Numbered from the stretch's first letter, positions 7,952 to 15,936 are shown. The stretch is 64,000 bases of DNA from Modicisalibacter sp033446685 (GCF_033446685.1 NZ_JAWQLY010000003.1:1-64000); one strand, 5' to 3'. Notes: a model not told the origin generated them from the letters alone. Numbers and translations: made by a program.

Positions 7952-8358
7952 GAGGCGAACGCCGCTGCGTCGATCAGGTGGCTTTCCAGCGCCGCGCGCA
8001 CGTCATCGGGAATCGTCTTGGCCTGCTTGGCCTGATGATCGTAATGGATCATCACCGTCTTGCCCTCGGCGCCCAGCCGGCCGTGCTGATACAGCGCCTG
8101 GCTGACCGTGAACGAGCTCGAACCGATCCGCGACACGCCGGTACGGATCTCGATCGGGGCGTTGAAGTAGAGTTCGGCGCGGTATTCGACCTCGATGCGG
8201 GCGAGGATCAGGACCCATTTCTGGGGATCCAGGTCGGGAGTGAACAGCTGGCAGATGTCGTTGCGCGCGAACTCGAACCACACCGGGATGCGAGTGTTGT
8301 TGATATGCCCCAGCGCGTCGGTATCACTGAACGTTGGGTCGAGGCTACGGGTGAACAT
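7948..8358 (-). CDS. Acyl-CoA thioesterase, hotdog fold (4HBT/YbgC-FadM type)
   Basis: A 136-residue single hotdog domain. The motif FSDTDALGHINNTRIPVWFE at residues 10-29 contains the catalytic Asp (DTDALGHxNN) of the 4-hydroxybenzoyl-CoA thioesterase/FadM group. It probably cleaves medium- or long-chain acyl-CoA to free acid and CoA in the cytoplasm. The start at 8358 has AAGGAG six bases upstream, while the longer frame from 8379 would place that site inside the gene. Its stop overlaps the ybaK start by four bases (GTGA). Confidence 0.87.
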   Translation of the reverse strand: MFTRSLDPTFSDTDALGHINNTRIPVWFEFARNDICQLFTPDLDPQKWVLILARIEVEYRAELYFNAPIEIRTGVSRIGSSSFTVSQALYQHGRLGAEGKTVMIHYDHQAKQAKTIPDDVRAALESHLIDAAAFAS

Positions 8359-8406
8359 GGCTAGCTCCTTGTCAGCCATTCAGAATCCAACGCCCCGTGG
8401 GCGCGG

Positions 8407-9222
8407 TCAAGTCAGGCGCGCCGGGTCGGCGGAGGCGAGCAGGGTCTGCAGGCGCGTCCAGGCCCAGAGCCACAGCGTGGCGACGAAGAAGCCGGCGGCG
8501 GTGCCCAGCGCCAGGCCCCAGGCGGGGTAGGTCAACGAGACGCAGAGCGCGTAACACAGCAACGAGCCCAGGCCGGCCGGGTAGTGCTTGATGACGGTCG
8601 CCGTGGGCGCGGCACCGTGGTCGAGATGCAGGATGATCAGGAACGGGAAGAAAGTGACCGGGAACGCCGAGAGCAGGCCCGCCCAGGCAGGCGGCAGCAC
8701 ATGCGCCAGGCCGGTGATCAGGAAGATGATCGCGGCGGCCAGGGCGGCCCGGAAGCTCAGCGCCGACCAGGAAAAGCCGCTCCGCGCGGCGGTGCGTCGC
8801 TCGGGAATGCGCCGGTAGAGCGCGCTGAACAGCGCGATCGCGACCAGCGTGGTCAGGCTGCCGCTCACGCGGGTGAAGTCGACGCTCGCCAGGGCCGCGC
8901 TGACCGCCAACCAGCAGACTAGGCCGCCTGCGCTGCCGGCCAGCACGCCGGCGAGGCCGTCGCGCCGGCCGCACAGCAGATAGCCGGCGCCCAGGGCGAG
9001 CGTGGCGGTGAAGCCGGCCAGGGTATATACCGCGCTGTCGGCAGCGAACTGGGGGCCGATCTCGAGACCGATGAAGAACAGCGCGACGGCCGTTCCCAGC
9101 GGATAGCCGGACAGCAGCCCGGCGATACGCGTGCTGAAGCGTTCGGCAACCAGCGACAGGCCCAGCACGATGCCCACCGAGACCAGCAGCTTGCATGCCT
9201 GCCAGGCGAGAGGAACCTCCAT
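8407..9222 (-). CDS. Multi-pass inner membrane protein, unknown function
   Basis: A 271-residue, very hydrophobic protein with about eight or nine membrane segments and little extramembrane sequence. Two similar segments suggest an internal duplication: GLLSGYPLGTAVALFFIGLE (about 34-53) and GLLSAFPVTFFPFLIILHLD (about 182-201). Such repeats are common in transporters, but I do not recognise the family. The start at 9222 has GGAGG six bases upstream. It lies in a leftward gene run 48 bp before the thioesterase gene. Confidence 0.72.
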   Translation of the reverse strand: MEVPLAWQACKLLVSVGIVLGLSLVAERFSTRIAGLLSGYPLGTAVALFFIGLEIGPQFAADSAVYTLAGFTATLALGAGYLLCGRRDGLAGVLAGSAGGLVCWLAVSAALASVDFTRVSGSLTTLVAIALFSALYRRIPERRTAARSGFSWSALSFRAALAAAIIFLITGLAHVLPPAWAGLLSAFPVTFFPFLIILHLDHGAAPTATVIKHYPAGLGSLLCYALCVSLTYPAWGLALGTAAGFFVATLWLWAWTRLQTLLASADPARLT

Positions 9223-9300
9223 CGATGACCTCCAGAGCGAAAGTGACGTTGGGCCGGGCGCGGGCGGTCGTCGAGCCGGCGCGGGCGGGTTCTAGGGTGG

Positions 9301-9726
9301 CTAGACGAGGCGTCGGCTGTTCTGGTCGACGAAGGCTTGTTCGAGCGGCTCGCGCAGTGGCTCGTGGAGATGCCCGGGTAGCGCGGCGAGCGCGCTGTCC
9401 GGACTGTCGAAATCGCGGTTGCGCAGCCAACAGTAAGCCCAGGTGCAGGCCTCGATCTCGTCGCGCGGCAGCGGGCGGCGGGGCATCTGCACCAGCAGGA
9501 ACAGCGCGGTGCGCGCCGCCCACAGCGGTGGCTGGGCGTCGCCGCTCCAGGCGGTCAGCGTGGCCCCGTCGGGAGTATCCTCGGGTTCGCCGAGCTTGGC
9601 CAGCCGCGCGGTGTCGGCAAGGATCATCGCCAGCCGGTCGGGGCTGGCCTCGCCGATCAACAGCCAGTGGCCGACCAGCCGCGAGGCGCCGCGCATGGCC
9701 TTGGCATAGAAGGTGGCTTCAGGCAT
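9301..9726 (-). CDS. Hypothetical protein, 141 residues
   Basis: A 141-residue soluble protein with no recognised motif; Leu-, Ala- and Arg-rich, probably all-helical. Start ATG 9726 (MPEATFYAKAM) is chosen over the TTG two codons earlier. A weak GAGAG lies about 8-10 bases upstream. It is the first gene of the leftward cluster and faces the divergent patB gene 66 bp away, so their promoters share that short gap. Function unknown. Confidence 0.6.
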   Translation of the reverse strand: MPEATFYAKAMRGASRLVGHWLLIGEASPDRLAMILADTARLAKLGEPEDTPDGATLTAWSGDAQPPLWAARTALFLLVQMPRRPLPRDEIEACTWAYCWLRNRDFDSPDSALAALPGHLHEPLREPLEQAFVDQNSRRLV

Positions 9727-9792
9727 CTTCAATCTCTCATCGGTTTTTTCGGCCCTTCGACTTTTTCGACCTTCAACAACGCGGGAGCCCGC

Positions 9793-10941
9793 ATGCGCTT
9801 CGATTTTGCCACGTCCATCGACCGTCGCCAGTATGCCTCCAAGAAATGGCTGCGCTACGCCGACGATGTATTGCCCCTGTGGGTTGCCGACATGGACTTC
9901 GTTTCGCCGCCGGCGGTCACCGAAGCGCTAAAGGCGCGGGTCGCGCACGGCGTGTTCGGCTACGATGCGACCCCCGACAGCCTGCGTCACACGTTGTGCG
10001 CGTGGAGCGCGCAGCATTATGACTGGCCGATCGAGCCCGACTGGCAGGTATGGCTCCCCGGCGTGGTGCCGGCACTGCATCTGGCCTGCCTGGCGCTGAC
10101 CGAGCCGGGCGACGCCGTGCTGACGCTGACGCCGATCTATCCGCCGTTTCTCAAGGTCGCCGAGCACAGCGGCCGCCTCGCCCAGGTGGCGCCGATGGAG
10201 GAGCCGGCCGCGGGCGAGCCGTGGCGATTGACCCGCGAGGCGCTGGAAGCGGCGATCACCCCGCAGACCCGGCTACTGTTGTGGTGTCATCCGCACAACC
10301 CCACCGGGCGAGTGTGGGATCGCGAGGAGCTGGCGCTGCTCGCCGAACTGGCCGAGCGTCACGACCTGACGATCGTCTCCGACGAGCTGCACTGCGACCT
10401 GATCCTGGATGACGAGCCGCATCGCCCGCTGGCCGCGCTCTATCCCGAACTGGCCGCGCGCATCATCACGCTATGGGCGCCATCGAAGACCTTCAATACC
10501 GCCGGATTGGGCTGCGCCTGCGCGGTGATCGCCGATGCCACGCTGCGTCGTCGTTGGCAGGCGACGATGAGCGGTTTGATGCCCGAGGTCAATCTGTTGG
10601 GGCTGCTCGCCGCCGAGGTCGCCTACCGCGATGGCGAGCCCTGGCGTCAGGCGCTGCTCGAGGTCCTGCGCGACAACCGGCAACGCATCGTCGATCACCT
10701 GGCGGGCTGGCCGAACGTCGAGTGCCGGCTGCCCGAGGCGACCTACCTGGCCTGGCTCGATCTGCGAGACGCGGGGCTCGGTGACAACCCCCAGCAATAT
10801 TTGCTCGAACACGCCCGGGTCGCGCTCTCCGATGGCGCCGATTTCGGCTGGCCTGGCTTCGCCCGGCTCAATTTCGGTACCACGCCGGAGCGACTCGAGG
10901 CCGCCCTGCAACGCCTGGATGGCGTTCTCGGTAAATCTTGA
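9793..10941 (+). CDS. patB: PLP-dependent C-S lyase / aminotransferase, PatB/MalY type
   Basis: A 382-residue fold-type I PLP enzyme. Lys232 in SKTFNTAGLG is the Schiff-base lysine, HPHNPTGR at 166-173 is the Asn motif and SDELHCDL at 196-203 supplies the Asp that contacts the pyridine nitrogen. The N-terminal WVADMDFVSPPAVTEAL and GVFGY are hallmarks of the MalY/PatB subgroup, which cleaves cystathionine and other cysteine S-conjugates to pyruvate, ammonia and a thiol. The start at 9793 has GGGAG five bases upstream; the in-frame extension from 9667 lies in the divergent gene. Confidence 0.9.
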   Translation: MRFDFATSIDRRQYASKKWLRYADDVLPLWVADMDFVSPPAVTEALKARVAHGVFGYDATPDSLRHTLCAWSAQHYDWPIEPDWQVWLPGVVPALHLACLALTEPGDAVLTLTPIYPPFLKVAEHSGRLAQVAPMEEPAAGEPWRLTREALEAAITPQTRLLLWCHPHNPTGRVWDREELALLAELAERHDLTIVSDELHCDLILDDEPHRPLAALYPELAARIITLWAPSKTFNTAGLGCACAVIADATLRRRWQATMSGLMPEVNLLGLLAAEVAYRDGEPWRQALLEVLRDNRQRIVDHLAGWPNVECRLPEATYLAWLDLRDAGLGDNPQQYLLEHARVALSDGADFGWPGFARLNFGTTPERLEAALQRLDGVLGKS

Positions 10942-10979
10942 TCGCGGGCAAGACAGCGAGACGACGATAGCCTATCATC

Positions 10980-11000
10980 AAACGATAACAATTATCGTTT
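10980..11000. promoter_or_regulatory. Fur-like palindromic operator
   Basis: Perfect 9-bp arms AAACGATAA (10980-10988) and TTATCGTTT (10992-11000) separated by CAA. The core CGATAAC-A-ATTATCG fits the 7-1-7 Fur model TGATAAT-A-ATTATCA apart from the outermost bases and one internal position. It ends two bases before the GGAG of the small downstream ORF, where a repressor would block transcription. Fur is the best guess from sequence, but another palindrome-binding regulator is possible. Confidence 0.55.
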
Positions 11001-11015
11001 ACGGAGATAGCGACT

Positions 11016-11207
11016 ATGGCAGACGACGATGAACGCGCCGGTTGGCCGGACTGGCAGCGTTGGCTGGAGCGACTGCACTACCAGGCCTGGCAACTCAACG
11101 GCGGCTGTCTGCGCGGAGCCCATGTAACCTCGAACCGGCGGGACGAGGCAGAACTCGCCGCCCGTCGCCGTGCAGCGCTTGGCCTGTATGGCTGGCGCCG
11201 CGGCTAG
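11016..11207 (+). CDS. Small hypothetical protein behind a Fur-like operator
   Basis: A 63-residue, Trp-, Arg- and Asp-rich cytoplasmic protein (four Trp in the first 31 residues, one Cys). ATG 11016 is preceded by GGAG nine bases upstream. I do not recognise the family and it is not HemP or Bfd. The evidence for a gene is the good start, the palindromic operator immediately upstream and the hairpin after the stop. If the operator is a Fur site, this would be an iron-regulated small protein. Confidence 0.55.
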   Translation: MADDDERAGWPDWQRWLERLHYQAWQLNGGCLRGAHVTSNRRDEAELAARRRAALGLYGWRRG

Positions 11208-11219
11208 CTCGGCTCTGGC

Positions 11220-11250
11220 AATGCGACGCACCGGTTCGGCGCGTCGCATT
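11220..11250. terminator. Hairpin between small ORF and cnoX
   Basis: A 10-bp perfect stem (11220-11229 with 11241-11250, AATGCGACGC/GCGTCGCATT) around an 11-base loop in the convergent gap. There is no T tract on either strand, so it may be a weak terminator or an mRNA-stabilising hairpin. Confidence 0.4.
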
Positions 11251-11257
11251 GTCTGTA

Positions 11258-12184
11258 TCAATAGAGCAACGCGAACAACTTGCGGCGATAGGCCACGGTC
11301 AACGGATGCTCGGCGCCCAGCGCATCGAAGACCCGCAGCAGCGTCTTGCGCGCGATATCCTCGCCGTAGGTGCGATCGGCCTTGAGGAGTGCCAGCAAGC
11401 CTTCGAGGCCCTCCTCATAACGGCCATCGGCGACCTGACGCAGCGCGCGCTTGAAGCGCGCCTCGCTGTCTTCGCGGCCTTCGAGTGCGGCGATCTCCTC
11501 GGCATCCGGCGCTTCCTCGCCGAACTCGATGCGCGCCCGCACGCCACGCGCCTTGGCGGCGTCGCGATGCTCCGGCGGCAGGTTATCGAGCAGCGCCCGC
11601 GCGTCGTCGGCCCGGCCCTCGCCGACCAGGGCGCTGGCCAAACCGATCTGGTAATCGTGATAATCGGGATAATCCTGCACCAGCTGCTCGTAGATGGCTC
11701 GCGCCGTGGCGCTGTCACCGTCGGCCAGTGCCGCCTCGGCCTGTTCCTCGGGGCTGGCCTCGGCGTCCTGCGGGGCGCTCAGGTATTGTGCCAGCCAGTC
11801 GCGAATCTGCTTCTCGGGCAGCGCGCCCTGGAACTGGTCGTAGAGCTGGCCCTGCATGATCAGCTTGACGTCGGGGACCGAGCGAATGCCCAACTGGGCG
11901 GCGATCTGCTGGTTGTCCTCGATGTTGAGCTTGGCTAGCACGAAGCTGCCGGCATACTCATGGGCCAGTTTCTCGAGTACCGGCGTCAGGCTCTTGCAGG
12001 GTTCGCACCAGGGCGCCCAGCAATCGAGCACGACCGGGATCTGCATCGAGCCTTCCAGCACGATCTGCTGGAAGTTCGACATGTCGACTTCAACGATGTA
12101 CTGCGACGGATCTGCCTGAGCCGCAGGCGCCTCGGATTGGGGCGTGCTCAGCGGGTCTCCGGTGCGGGGATCGACGATCGGCAT
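11258..12184 (-). CDS. cnoX: Chaperedoxin CnoX (YbbN): thioredoxin plus TPR
   Basis: A 308-residue protein. A thioredoxin domain (about 30-140) carries CWAPWCEPCK, so Cys60 and Cys63 form a full redox CxxC, followed by a cis-Pro region (GIRSVPDVKL) and C-terminal TPR-like helices (about 150-308). CnoX is a holdase that protects substrates from overoxidation and hands them to GroEL and DnaK. E. coli CnoX has SxxC and no thioredoxin activity, whereas this one should be redox active, as described for alpha-proteobacterial members. ATG 12184 has AAGG eight bases upstream. Confidence 0.9.
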   Translation of the reverse strand: MPIVDPRTGDPLSTPQSEAPAAQADPSQYIVEVDMSNFQQIVLEGSMQIPVVLDCWAPWCEPCKSLTPVLEKLAHEYAGSFVLAKLNIEDNQQIAAQLGIRSVPDVKLIMQGQLYDQFQGALPEKQIRDWLAQYLSAPQDAEASPEEQAEAALADGDSATARAIYEQLVQDYPDYHDYQIGLASALVGEGRADDARALLDNLPPEHRDAAKARGVRARIEFGEEAPDAEEIAALEGREDSEARFKRALRQVADGRYEEGLEGLLALLKADRTYGEDIARKTLLRVFDALGAEHPLTVAYRRKLFALLY

Positions 12185-12301
12185 AGCAATAGCCTTGGTA
12201 ACGGGAAATTTACCTAGTTATGCGGGCGGCGGGGGATCGATTCAAGAGCATTGCGGTGGGTCGAGCGATGCGTCGCGAACCGACGAGACGGGAGAGACGG
12301 C

Positions 12302-13075
12302 ATGACGCACTGGCGTCGGTGGATGGCGGGCCTGATGCTGGGCCTGGGTTTGCTGCTCGGTGGCCCGTTGGCGATGCTGGCCGGGCCGCAGGTCGAGCTG
12401 GAAGGCAACTGGGCGAGTAGTGATCGCTCCTCGGCGGGGCTCGCACCGAGTCCCGCCACGACGCAGGAGGCGGTGATCCAGGTCTACGCCGCCCGTGCCT
12501 TCGGCTGGCGCGGCGCCTTCGCCACGCATACCTGGCTGGCGGTCAAGCCGCCCGGCGCGCACCGCTATCGGGTGTTGCAGGTCACCGGCTGGCGGCGCCC
12601 CACGGTGTCGGTGCGCACCGGCGTTCCCGATCGTGCCTGGTACGGCAGCCTCCCCGCATTGATCGCCGACTATCGCGGTGCGCAGGCCGCGGCAATGATT
12701 CCAGCCATCGAGGCGGCCGTCGAGCGCTATCCGTTTCGCGATCGCTATCGCATATGGCCGGGACCCAACAGCAACACCTTCGTGGCCTGGGTGATTCGTC
12801 AGGTTCCGGGGCTTGATGTCGCGTTGCCGGCGACCGCCGTCGGCAAGGATTATCTGGCGAGTGGCTGGGCGGCGCGCTCACCCAGCGACACCGGCTATCA
12901 GCTCTCTTTGAACGGGTTGCTGGGGGTGACGCTGGCCGCGGTCGAGGGTGTCGAAGTGAACCTGCTGGGCCTGACGCTGGGCGTCGATGTGGCGCGGCCG
13001 GCGCTCAAGCTGCCGGGTATCGGCCGGCTCGGTGTCGCCCAGCCGGTCATGAGCAACGTAGCCGCCGAAGGGTGA
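12302..13075 (+). CDS. DUF3750 family protein
   Basis: A 257-residue protein with an N-terminal hydrophobic segment (about 7-28, signal anchor or uncleaved signal) and a periplasmic-type domain. The stretches IQVYAARAFGWRGAFATHTW and GPNSNTFVAWVIRQVPGL are the recognisable DUF3750 core, with conserved His, Asn and Asp residues suggestive of an enzyme such as an NlpC/P60-like or permuted peptidase. This enzymatic idea is inference only. The start at 12302 has GGGAG seven bases upstream. Confidence 0.8.
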   Translation: MTHWRRWMAGLMLGLGLLLGGPLAMLAGPQVELEGNWASSDRSSAGLAPSPATTQEAVIQVYAARAFGWRGAFATHTWLAVKPPGAHRYRVLQVTGWRRPTVSVRTGVPDRAWYGSLPALIADYRGAQAAAMIPAIEAAVERYPFRDRYRIWPGPNSNTFVAWVIRQVPGLDVALPATAVGKDYLASGWAARSPSDTGYQLSLNGLLGVTLAAVEGVEVNLLGLTLGVDVARPALKLPGIGRLGVAQPVMSNVAAEG

Positions 13076-13103
13076 GCAGTCTGCGGTCCGCGTACATGGT
13101 CGG

Positions 13104-13610
13104 TTAGACGCCGAGCATCCATGACCAGGCTTGTGCAGCGATGAAGAGGCCGATGCTGAACGAGAGATGGGCGATCAAGCTCCTGGCCCGCGCGATGTTT
13201 GGGGATGGGGTCCGGCGGGCGGCGATGCCGGCGCCCAGCGCCGGCTGCAAGATAAAAAACGGCGCAACAATGCTACCGAGCCCCATGATCAGCGGGGGCG
13301 CTAGGGTGGGGGCCTGCACCCAGTCCAGCCCCCAGATCGCAAGCAGCAGAGCAGCTAATACGATGCCACTAGCGTAATGTGCCATCCAGCCGATCAGGTT
13401 CTCTCCCGTGACTGATGGCGCGGCCCCGATAGGATCATCATGATGTAGACGGCCATTCGGTATATGGCCGAGCCACCGGCCCACCATCGCGTAATCGAGG
13501 GAAGGAATACCGAATAGGCGCTTCTGCAACAAGGCCCAGAAGTCCATGAATACCGTCGCGCCGACTCCGATCGCTATGGTGTGGTGGAGAAAACTCGCAA
13601 GGTTTTGCAT
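13104..13610 (-). CDS. DUF2938 family membrane protein
   Basis: A 168-residue protein with about four membrane segments (near 10-28, 75-95, 100-125 and 145-165), matching the DUF2938 family of unknown function. The start at 13610 has AAGGAG eight bases upstream. It follows the MFS gene by 14 bp and is almost certainly co-transcribed with it from the MerR-type promoter at 15144-15174. Base composition looks less GC-biased than the flanking genes by eye, consistent with transfer of the pair. Confidence 0.8.
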   Translation of the reverse strand: MQNLASFLHHTIAIGVGATVFMDFWALLQKRLFGIPSLDYAMVGRWLGHIPNGRLHHDDPIGAAPSVTGENLIGWMAHYASGIVLAALLLAIWGLDWVQAPTLAPPLIMGLGSIVAPFFILQPALGAGIAARRTPSPNIARARSLIAHLSFSIGLFIAAQAWSWMLGV

Positions 13611-13624
13611 GGCAAGCGCTCCTT

Positions 13625-15043
13625 TCACAGTTCCGAGTCAGAGCGGCGCGCGCAGGGTTGGCGCACGGCCAGCCCCAGCATGGCGGCAATGACATAGATA
13701 GCGGCAGCCGTTCCGAACGCCCAGGCATAGCCTTCGACGGTGTCGGCGCGTGTGGCTGCGACCGCCATGAGCAACGTGAAGCCCACCGTGGGGCCGAGTT
13801 CCATCGCCGTATTCATGACACCGCCAGCGAGCCCCATCTGCGGCTCCGGGACATTTGCCGTAACCAGCACTGCGGAGCCTGCAAAGGTAAGTGCCATGCC
13901 CACCGCGAGTAGCATTTGCCCGGGCATCAAGGTCGTCAGATAAACCGTCTCATGACCGAGGGTCGCGAGCCATGCCAGGCCGACGCCTCCGACTAGGAGG
14001 CCTGCTACGGTCGTGGCTCTCGCACCGAAGCGGCCGACGATCGGCGCGGTGAGGAAGTTGCTTCCAAACAATGCGACAGCGAATGGCAAGAACGATACGG
14101 CGGTCTCCAGTGCTGTCCAGCCGCGAACTTCCTGGAGATAAATGAGGAGAATGAACTCGATCAATAGCGAGCCAGCCGCGGCGAGCAGCATTCCGGCTAG
14201 GCCCGTAAGACGCGCAGAGTCGAGAAGAAAGACGGGAGGCAGCAAGGGGTGCCTCGCTCGGCGTTCGAGTATCAGGAAAGCGATGCACAGCACGACTCCA
14301 GTCGCCAGCGGCACAAGAACATTGAAGGATGCCCAGCTCGCCTCATGACTGGCGATCAGGCCGTAGCTTGCCAGCACGATGCCAGTCGTGGCGAGCAGCG
14401 CACCTGCGGGGTCGAGGCCCGGACGCCGTGCCCGTTCGACAACCTGGGATGCTGGCAGCAAGCTCGCCGTGGCGGCAAGGCCAAGCAGCGATACCGTGAT
14501 CGGAACAACGAAAATCCAGCGCCAGGAGACGAAGCTTGAGATTATCCCCGACGAGATGAAGCCGAGGACGGCACCAAGCACGGAGACACCGCCCCAAACT
14601 GCCATGGCGCGCGCGAATGCCGCGACACTCGGAAATAGAGCGCGGACTACGCCCAGCGCTGCAGGTGCCGTGATCGCACCGCCCACGCCCTGCAGGAAGC
14701 GCATGGCGATGAGTACGTCGAACCTGGCAGTGAGTGGGGCGACGAGTGAAGCCAGACCGAAGACCGCCAAGCCGGTGGCCAGCATCGCCCGCGCCCCATA
14801 GCGGTCGGTTAGCCGACCTCCAAAGAGCAGCAGGCCACTGAAGGACAACCCGTAGGCGACCTGAAGCAGCAGGACCTGGGCGGGAGTGAGGGCGAATTCA
14901 TCGGCAATCTGCGGCAGCGGTATCATGATCAAAGCGATCGTGAAGATGAGGGCAGCCTGCACACTCGCCAGAACCGCAAAGGTCAGCGGTGCTTCGGCCG
15001 AACGTCGGGTATCGCCGTTTGAGGTCATTATCTGTTCGGACAT
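13625..15043 (-). CDS. MFS transporter, DHA2 (14-segment) drug/proton antiporter
   Basis: A 472-residue major facilitator with about 14 hydrophobic segments, the DHA2 (EmrB/QacA) pattern. Motif A appears as GGRLTDRYGARAML and motif C-like glycine-rich sequence as SVLGAVLGFISSGII. It probably exports a toxic organic compound using the proton gradient. The start at 15043 has GGAG seven bases upstream. It is the first gene of a two-gene operon with DUF2938, divergent from a MerR regulator, with a MerR-type promoter reading into it. The codon choice is less GC-extreme than neighbours. Confidence 0.87.
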   Translation of the reverse strand: MSEQIMTSNGDTRRSAEAPLTFAVLASVQAALIFTIALIMIPLPQIADEFALTPAQVLLLQVAYGLSFSGLLLFGGRLTDRYGARAMLATGLAVFGLASLVAPLTARFDVLIAMRFLQGVGGAITAPAALGVVRALFPSVAAFARAMAVWGGVSVLGAVLGFISSGIISSFVSWRWIFVVPITVSLLGLAATASLLPASQVVERARRPGLDPAGALLATTGIVLASYGLIASHEASWASFNVLVPLATGVVLCIAFLILERRARHPLLPPVFLLDSARLTGLAGMLLAAAGSLLIEFILLIYLQEVRGWTALETAVSFLPFAVALFGSNFLTAPIVGRFGARATTVAGLLVGGVGLAWLATLGHETVYLTTLMPGQMLLAVGMALTFAGSAVLVTANVPEPQMGLAGGVMNTAMELGPTVGFTLLMAVAATRADTVEGYAWAFGTAAAIYVIAAMLGLAVRQPCARRSDSEL

Positions 15044-15143
15044 GAGTTTTCTCCGCAATGGTACAGCGCGCCGCGCCGCCTAAGCGTGTAGGTAGGCACG
15101 ATTCATGTGGTCACCGGCCTTGCAAGGCGTGATGATTTGCAAG

Positions 15144-15174
15144 ATGCTACAAGTTCAAGTGAACTTGAGGTCAA
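15144..15174 (-). promoter_or_regulatory. MerR-type promoter with embedded operator
   Basis: Reading leftward: TTGACC (15174-15169), a 19-base spacer and TAGCAT (15149-15144). The spacer holds the palindrome CAAGTTCA/TGAACTTG (15150-15157 with 15160-15167). Overlong spacers with a central dyad are the signature of promoters activated by MerR-family proteins through DNA untwisting. The -35 box ends two bases before the merR-like start codon, so regulator binding would also affect its own gene. Confidence 0.7.
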
Positions 15175-15176
15175 GC

Positions 15177-15608
15177 ATGAAGTGGATGGATATCGCCGAG
15201 GTGGCGCGTCGATCCGGTGTTCCCGCCTCGACGCTGCGCTTCTACGAGGAGAAAGGGCTCATCGGTTCTGTGGGTCGCCGGGGGTTGCGTCGGGTGTTCG
15301 TGTCCGGCGTGCTGGAACGCCTTTCCTTGATTGCACTCGGACGGGCCGCCGGTTTCTCGCTTGACGAGATTGGCGCCATGTTCGCCCCCGACGGCCGTCC
15401 CCAAGTCGATCGTGTGCAGCTGTTGGCGAAGGCTGACGAGCTCGACCGGTCAATCCACCAGCTCGCCGCCTTGCGTGATGGCCTGCGCCATGCCGCTGCC
15501 TGTCCCGCCCCGAGCCATATGGAATGCCCGACCTTTCAGCGGATGCTTCACGTGGCCAGTGCCGATCAGGCGCGACGCCGTGCAAAATCGCGATCGAAGC
15601 CCGGCTAA
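15177..15608 (+). CDS. MerR family transcriptional regulator of the MFS operon
   Basis: A 143-residue regulator. Residues 3-70 form the MerR winged helix-turn-helix (MDIAEVARRSGVPASTLRFY, EEKGLIGSVGRRGLRRVF), followed by a dimerisation helix (about 75-105). The C-terminal segment has Cys109 and Cys117 in CPAPSHMECP, which could sense a thiol-reactive compound or metal. The specificity is not evident. ATG 15177 has GAGG seven bases upstream. It sits divergently from the MFS gene and next to the palindrome it most likely binds. Confidence 0.85.
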   Translation: MKWMDIAEVARRSGVPASTLRFYEEKGLIGSVGRRGLRRVFVSGVLERLSLIALGRAAGFSLDEIGAMFAPDGRPQVDRVQLLAKADELDRSIHQLAALRDGLRHAAACPAPSHMECPTFQRMLHVASADQARRRAKSRSKPG

Positions 15609-15676
15609 GCGCTTTTCCCAGATGCGATATCGGTCCGAAGTGGCTGGGGCTAGGTCCATGCTGAAATGCCTCAACG

Positions 15677-15700
15677 AAAAGCCGATCCAGGATCGGCTTT
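15677..15700 (-). terminator. Terminator of tRNA-derived repeat unit 3
   Basis: On the minus strand AAAGCCGATCC, two bases and GGATCGGCTTTTC form a near-perfect stem with a T run. It follows the third (most decayed) tRNA-like copy, and closely resembles the hairpins after units 1 and 2. Confidence 0.75.
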
Positions 15701-15707
15701 CACGAAC

Positions 15708-15787
15708 TTGTAGCGGGGACTGCTGATACTGAAACGAGCGGGAACCAAAGGCCTTCGGGCCAGAGGCTATGCCGAAGGTGTGCCCAA
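15708..15787 (-). pseudogene. Decayed tRNA-fMet-derived copy 2 (repeat unit 3)
   Basis: About 80 bases ending, on the minus strand, in AGTCCCCGCTACA, a corrupted tRNA-fMet 3' end. It retains CCCGAAGG and GTTTCA, at positions similar to those in the other decayed copy (15829-15906). The two copies align along their whole length, but this one has lost the intact CCA. It cannot fold as a functional tRNA by eye. Confidence 0.6.
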
Positions 15788-15788
15788 C

Positions 15789-15816
15789 AAAAAAACCGAC
15801 CTCGCTGGTCGGTTTT
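15789..15816 (-). terminator. Terminator of tRNA-derived repeat unit 2
   Basis: On the minus strand AAAACCGACC, eight bases AGCGAGGT-type loop region, then GGTCGG-type arm and seven T residues: a strong intrinsic terminator directly after the second tRNA-like 3' end. Confidence 0.85.
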
Positions 15817-15828
15817 CTGACTGAAACT

Positions 15829-15906
15829 TGGTAGCGGGGGCCGCCGATGTTGAAGCGAGAGGAGGAGGCGACCTTCGGGGCAGGGGCTGCGCTGAGAGTA
15901 CGCCAA
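15829..15906 (-). pseudogene. Decayed tRNA-fMet-derived copy 1 (repeat unit 2)
   Basis: About 78 bases whose last 15 (plus strand 15829-15843) are identical to the 3' end of the intact tRNA-fMet (15943-15957), including CCA. CCCGAAGGTCG and a TTCAA T-loop remnant are also kept, but extra bases between them and loss of the acceptor 5' arm and anticodon stem make it non-functional as a tRNA. It has the same downstream hairpin as the intact gene. Confidence 0.65.
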
Positions 15907-15908
15907 TG

Positions 15909-15936
15909 AAAAAGCCGACCCCTTGGATCGGCTTTT
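15909..15936 (-). terminator. Terminator of tRNA-fMet
   Basis: On the minus strand AAAAGCCGATCC, a short loop and GGTCGGC followed by five T residues, starting seven bases after the CCA end of the tRNA. Confidence 0.85.
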
